8,434 nt of DNA from Deltaproteobacteria bacterium (GTDB taxonomy: Bacteria > Bdellovibrionota_C > UBA2361 > JAAYZI01), in the NCBI GenBank assembly GCA_012514925.1, contig JAAYZI010000375.1:1-8434 (forward strand). Direction: 5' to 3'. The position numbers were made by a program, and so were the translations under genes. Every line of letters begins with the position of its first letter. Positions within the stretch are counted from its first letter, which is position 1. The notes under the pieces were generated by a model. That model was not told the origin of the DNA. It saw nothing but the letters and a program-made list of their open reading frames with translations, and did not search any database. This document shows, piece by piece, positions 5,979 to 8,434 of the stretch.

Positions 5979-6494
5979 ATGGCAATCGAGATAAAAAACT
6001 CTAATAAACCGTCTGTCCAGACTGAAAGACTCGTAGAAGTCTCAGACCCATTTGGGGAATTGACACTCCCTAGAGGCGACGACTCAGGCCCATTTAGGTC
6101 ATTGACGCCTCCCAAAGACGGCGTTTATGTTCAAGGCATTCCAGGTACTACGCGCCATTTTGCGGGAGGGATGACGTTCCAAAGTGAGCCCGAAAATGAG
6201 CCTGGACAGAATGTTGTGAATGCGAATGATAACACTTTAGATTCGCCGAGAAGTTTTAATATGCCAGGCCTTATAAGATCGGTATCAATTCCAAATTCAA
6301 CGGAGCTTGCAGAACCGGAAGCAGAACCGACCGCGAACACTATAATAGTGTCAGCGGCCGGCATCAAACGTTTGTCGTCCAACTTTGAACCAGAACTTGG
6401 ACGTCAAGAAATGGATGGTGGCTACGGCGAGCCCTACGCCCTGGTAATAGGACCGCAGGGAGTACGGCTCGGCAGCGAAGCATTAGCAGCATAG
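5979..6494 (+). CDS. Hypothetical protein, 171 residues, no recognised family
   Basis: I do not recognise this protein. The ATG at 5979 follows GGAGGGGG (5962-5969) by 9 bases, and the frame is the only long plus-strand one here, so it is probably real. It is acidic, rich in Pro, Glu, Ser, Asn and Gly, lacks Cys, and has no signal peptide or membrane segment, so it is likely cytoplasmic and largely disordered. Residues 21-48 hold a 14-residue tandem duplication (VSDPFGELTLPRGD then DSGPFRSLTPPKDG). A short run of alternating Glu and Pro (ELAEPEAEPTAN, about 108-119) precedes a more hydrophobic segment (TIIVSAAGIKRL, 120-131). The C-terminus (YALVIGPQGVRLGSEALAA) could form strands. It may be cotranscribed with the 28-codon ORF upstream. 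The pfkA gene follows 132 bp later, but a functional link is not shown. Confidence 0.62.
   Translation: MAIEIKNSNKPSVQTERLVEVSDPFGELTLPRGDDSGPFRSLTPPKDGVYVQGIPGTTRHFAGGMTFQSEPENEPGQNVVNANDNTLDSPRSFNMPGLIRSVSIPNSTELAEPEAEPTANTIIVSAAGIKRLSSNFEPELGRQEMDGGYGEPYALVIGPQGVRLGSEALAA
6047..6124 (+). repeat. 42-bp direct duplication in the 171-residue protein gene
   Basis: CCCATTTGGGGAATTGACAC starting at 6047 is echoed by CCCATTTAGGTCATTGACGC starting at 6089, a 42-bp (14-codon) period. The similarity extends a few bases upstream (TCTCAGA versus ACTCAGG). The duplicated protein blocks share the pattern PF-x-x-LT-x-P-[RK]-[GD]. Confidence 0.7.
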
Positions 6495-6524
6495 CCAAAT
6501 ACGCCGTTATATTTTCGCGCCACT

Positions 6525-6550
6525 TGAAGCACGCAGGTAGCCTGTGCTCA
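6525..6550 (+). terminator. Bulged hairpin after the 171-residue protein gene, doubtful terminator
   Basis: AGCAC-GC-AGG (6528-6537) pairs with CCTGTGCT (6541-6548) around a TAG loop, leaving a 2-base GC bulge. TG and CA extend the base of the stem around a bulged A. There is no T run after the stem, so intrinsic termination is doubtful. It could instead be part of the pfkA leader structure. Confidence 0.35.
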
Positions 6551-6554
6551 TCTA

Positions 6555-6617
6555 ATTCCTGTACATTAACGCCTTAACAAGCGTTGAATAAAACAGTTTA
6601 CCGTAAACTACAGGAAT
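6555..6617 (+). promoter_or_regulatory. Candidate structured leader of pfkA with sequestered ribosome binding site
   Basis: Three sets of complementary sequences nest here. The outer arms ATTCCTGTA (6555-6563) and TACAGGAAT (6609-6617) are exact complements. Inside them, TTAACGC (6566-6572) pairs with GCGTTGA (6581-6587), with one G-U pair and an 8-base loop. Next, AGTTTA (6595-6600) pairs with TAAACT (6604-6609) around a CCG loop. T6609 is shared between the outer and third stems. As RNA this is a three-way junction. The right outer arm contains AGGA (6612-6615), the only ribosome binding site candidate for pfkA, so the folded form would block translation. No known riboswitch class is recognised. 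As DNA, AGTTTAC-C-GTAAACT is also a plausible repressor operator. Confidence 0.5.
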
Positions 6618-6626
6618 CCTAACACT

Positions 6627-7736
6627 ATGAATAAACGCACCATTGGAATCCTAACCGGAGGGGGTGATTGCCCCGGACTGAATGCTGTTATCAGAGGTGT
6701 TACAAAAACCGCTGATAAATTCGGCATTAGCGTACTGGGATTCCACGACGGATTTCTAGGAATGATTGAAAAACGCTTTGATATGCTCTCTTTTGAGCGT
6801 GTTTCCGGCATCCTGACGCAAGGCGGTACTATCCTAGGCTCCAGCAACACCGCCAGCCCATTTGAACATGTTATTGCTGAGGGCGGACAAACGAGAAAAA
6901 TAGATGTGTCCCAGCAATGCATGGAACTCTATCGTGACTTGGGCTTAGACGCCCTCATTTGCGTGGGAGGAGACGGCACTCTTACTATCGGCGGTAGATT
7001 CGCAGAGATGGGAGCAAATATTGTAGGAGTGCCCAAAACCATCGACAAAGACCTCATGGAAACCGACACTACCTTTGGTTTCGATTCGGCAATGGTCACT
7101 GCGACCGAAGCGATTGATAAGTTGCACACCACTGCTGCTGCACATCATCGCGTCATTTTAGTTGAAGTCATGGGGCGAAATGCTGGATGGCTTGCCCTAG
7201 AATCCGGTATCGCTGGCGGAGGTGATGTGATTTTGATACCTGAGATACCGTACGACATCGAGCTAATTGCAGCCTCGATCCGACGCCGCAGCCGCTTTGG
7301 CAGGAAGTTCAGCATCGTGGTAGTGTCTGAAGGAGCTATGCCCATTGGCGGGACACAAGTGGTGGCGAAGATCTTGGCTGACCGGCCCGATCCGGTGAGG
7401 CTCGGTGGAATTAGCCACGTCATCGCCGACCAACTTGAAAAAATGACCGATTTAGAGTGTCGCGTCACTGTACTCGGACACCTGCAACGCGGAGGTACCC
7501 CATCTCCCATAGACCGCTTGCTCGCCACCCGCTTTGGGGTAAAAGCCGTTGAACTCGTTATAACCCGCAACTTCAATCAAATGGTCGCACTGCACGGCAT
7601 TGAAATGCAGTCTGTCCCCATTCAAAACGTAATGGGCAAGCAGAAAAAAGTCCCCCTCGATTCACCCCTAATCCAGGTCGCCCTCTCCGTAGGTACTACA
7701 TTTGGTGCCCCCCTAGATATGAGCCTCAGAGGGTAA
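6627..7736 (+). CDS. pfkA: 6-phosphofructokinase, probably ATP-dependent
   Basis: This cytoplasmic enzyme phosphorylates fructose 6-phosphate to fructose 1,6-bisphosphate, the committed step of glycolysis. The 369-residue protein shows the full family signature: GILTGGGDCPGLN (7-19), CVGGDGT (112-118) at the nucleotide phosphate site, PKTIDKD (136-142) with the catalytic Asp140, MGRNAG (182-187), the substrate-binding IPEIPYD (204-210), and LGHLQRGGTPSPIDR (283-297). Gly117 in GGDGT, where pyrophosphate-dependent enzymes have Asp, argues for ATP. Lys137 in PKTID is a residue seen in PPi-type and group III enzymes, so the donor is likely but not certain. At 369 residues it is longer than the roughly 320 of the E. 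coli type and fits group III. AGGA lies 11 bases before the ATG. The gene appears to be transcribed alone or with the upstream hypothetical gene, and may be controlled through the structured leader. Confidence 0.97.
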   Translation: MNKRTIGILTGGGDCPGLNAVIRGVTKTADKFGISVLGFHDGFLGMIEKRFDMLSFERVSGILTQGGTILGSSNTASPFEHVIAEGGQTRKIDVSQQCMELYRDLGLDALICVGGDGTLTIGGRFAEMGANIVGVPKTIDKDLMETDTTFGFDSAMVTATEAIDKLHTTAAAHHRVILVEVMGRNAGWLALESGIAGGGDVILIPEIPYDIELIAASIRRRSRFGRKFSIVVVSEGAMPIGGTQVVAKILADRPDPVRLGGISHVIADQLEKMTDLECRVTVLGHLQRGGTPSPIDRLLATRFGVKAVELVITRNFNQMVALHGIEMQSVPIQNVMGKQKKVPLDSPLIQVALSVGTTFGAPLDMSLRG

Positions 7737-7857
7737 TAACTGCATCCATGAAGCGAGAACTTCAACATAATGAGGCTGCACATAAACGTTTGTAAGGCGG
7801 TGGATACACTAACCCCTCGCAGCGTGGGAAACTGCTTGAATACTTGACGCGGCCCTG
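7737..7857. other. Short convergent intergenic spacer
   Basis: This 121-bp spacer separates the convergent 3' ends of pfkA and the transposase fragment. Only weak symmetry is seen: TGAAG/CTTCA (7749-7753 and 7760-7764) with a 6-base loop, and the palindrome AAACGTTT (7784-7791). Neither has a T run, so no clear intrinsic terminator can be called, and no transposon end is evident. Confidence 0.6.
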
Positions 7858-8434
7858 CTACCAAAACATCACAGGCTCAACCAGCTTCGGCATCGCAGGT
7901 GGGTACAACCCGGGTGGAAACGGTTGATTGTAATTTCCCATACACCAGCTCTTGTAAACTTCACGAGCTCTCAGGACCAACTCTTTGATAAAGCTGATAA
8001 ACCGCCGTCTTAATTCTTTATCACAACAAATGCACCACATCCGCCGTCCTTTACGATCAGGTTGATGGCCAGGATCCAACTGTTCACGCAGTAACCTCTC
8101 TTTTCCGACGACACCTTTATGAACGGCTAAACGCTTTTTGCGATACTCGTTTTCACGTTCCTTAATACAACGAACAATCTTGGCGTTATTCTCAGCCTGA
8201 ACAGTAGTCGAGTGGATCCCCATATAGTCCATCCAAATATTGGGCTCCAACTTAAAACTCATCTGTTCATGAGCTTTCGCAAGCATTTCACCCACCAAAG
8301 CATGGCAATCTTTAATCGTGAGATATTGATTCTTGACCGAACGTACAGCATTTCGGGGGATCCATGCCCATATTTTCTGATGAATCCCCTTCTCAAACAT
8401 GCTCCAACTTGAAAGACCTGGGTAGTTAGCAATC
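7858..8434 (-). CDS. C-terminal part of a REP-associated/IS200-like transposase, start beyond the right edge
   Basis: The frame stays open from the right edge (I-A-N-Y-P-G-L-S-S-W) into a stretch that could be mistaken for a complete gene starting with ATG at 8400, so the protein is best read as truncated by the window. The visible 191 residues match, from memory, the C-terminal region of Y1_Tnp/REP-associated tyrosine transposases. They include a YPGLSSW segment following the catalytic domain, a spacer, LEPNIWMDYM, then GVVGKERLLREQ, a basic HQPDRKGRR patch, a long helix (RRRFISFIKELVLRAREVYKSW) and a terminal PFPPGLYPPAMPKLVEP. The HUH catalytic motif and nucleophile Tyr would lie to the right and cannot be seen, so neither activity nor intactness can be judged. 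Such enzymes cut single-stranded DNA at hairpins and are often domesticated single-copy genes. Confidence 0.6.
   Translation of the reverse strand, partial: IANYPGLSSWSMFEKGIHQKIWAWIPRNAVRSVKNQYLTIKDCHALVGEMLAKAHEQMSFKLEPNIWMDYMGIHSTTVQAENNAKIVRCIKERENEYRKKRLAVHKGVVGKERLLREQLDPGHQPDRKGRRMWCICCDKELRRRFISFIKELVLRAREVYKSWCMGNYNQPFPPGLYPPAMPKLVEPVMFW

Noticed and set aside
6131..6382. Minus-strand 83-codon frame opposite the 171-residue gene
   Set aside because: It has no ribosome binding site, whereas the plus frame has GGAGGGGG and a coupled upstream ORF. Its sequence mirrors the opposite frame.
7145..7576. Minus-strand 143-codon frame inside pfkA
   Set aside because: It is a shadow of the strongly conserved phosphofructokinase frame; the Ser/Pro/Arg-rich product is typical of antisense translation.
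7749..7764. Hairpin TGAAG/CTTCA as a pfkA terminator
   Set aside because: The stem is only 5 bp, AT-rich, and not followed by a T run.
7858..8400. A complete 180-residue gene starting at ATG 8400
   Set aside because: The frame continues upstream to the window edge, encoding a YPGLSSW segment that belongs to the transposase family, so the ATG is probably internal.

Overview
The window looks like a piece of chromosome from a Gram-negative bacterium with roughly balanced GC content. The combination of a surface-glycan gene cluster, an IS200-like (Y1-type) transposase C-terminus and a ~370-residue group III-like phosphofructokinase would suit a deltaproteobacterium-like or related lineage. That placement is inference from remembered family patterns; nothing here fixes the taxon. 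There are no rRNA or tRNA genes and no CRISPR array.

Left half, minus strand (5320 down to 1): a compact four-gene glycan operon. In transcription order it encodes a coiled-coil SAM-dependent methyltransferase (5320-3881), a GT4 glycosyltransferase with a very unusual repetitive Glu/Lys/Gly-rich tail (3834-2146), a second GT-B-like glycosyltransferase (2146-809), and a third glycosyltransferase cut off by the left edge (818-1). Spacing is 46 bp, then a 1-base TGATG overlap, then a 10-base overlap, so the genes are probably cotranscribed and partly translationally coupled. Together they would assemble and methylate a cell-surface polysaccharide, such as an O-antigen or capsule.

Centre (5321-5890): about 570 bp of non-coding DNA separates the minus-strand operon from plus-strand genes. 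It holds a possible operon promoter, a degenerate tetranucleotide/polypurine microsatellite (about 5420-5556), a ladder of 23-26 bp repeats starting ATGGAG, a polypyrimidine stretch, and small palindromes.

Right half, plus strand: a candidate 28-codon ORF (5891-5977) sits one base upstream of an unrecognised 171-residue protein gene (5979-6494). A 132-bp spacer with several exact inverted repeats leads into pfkA (6627-7736), 6-phosphofructokinase. The stems directly upstream of pfkA can fold as a three-way junction whose closing stem contains the Shine-Dalgarno sequence, which makes it the best regulatory candidate in the window. At the right edge, on the minus strand, is the C-terminal part of a probable REP-associated/IS200-like transposase (8434-7858).

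A recurring theme is in-frame or near-coding expansion of simple repeats: a 162-bp purine-only-style repeat in the GT4 gene, a 12-bp triplet in the next gene, a 42-bp duplication in the 171-residue gene, and the intergenic microsatellites.
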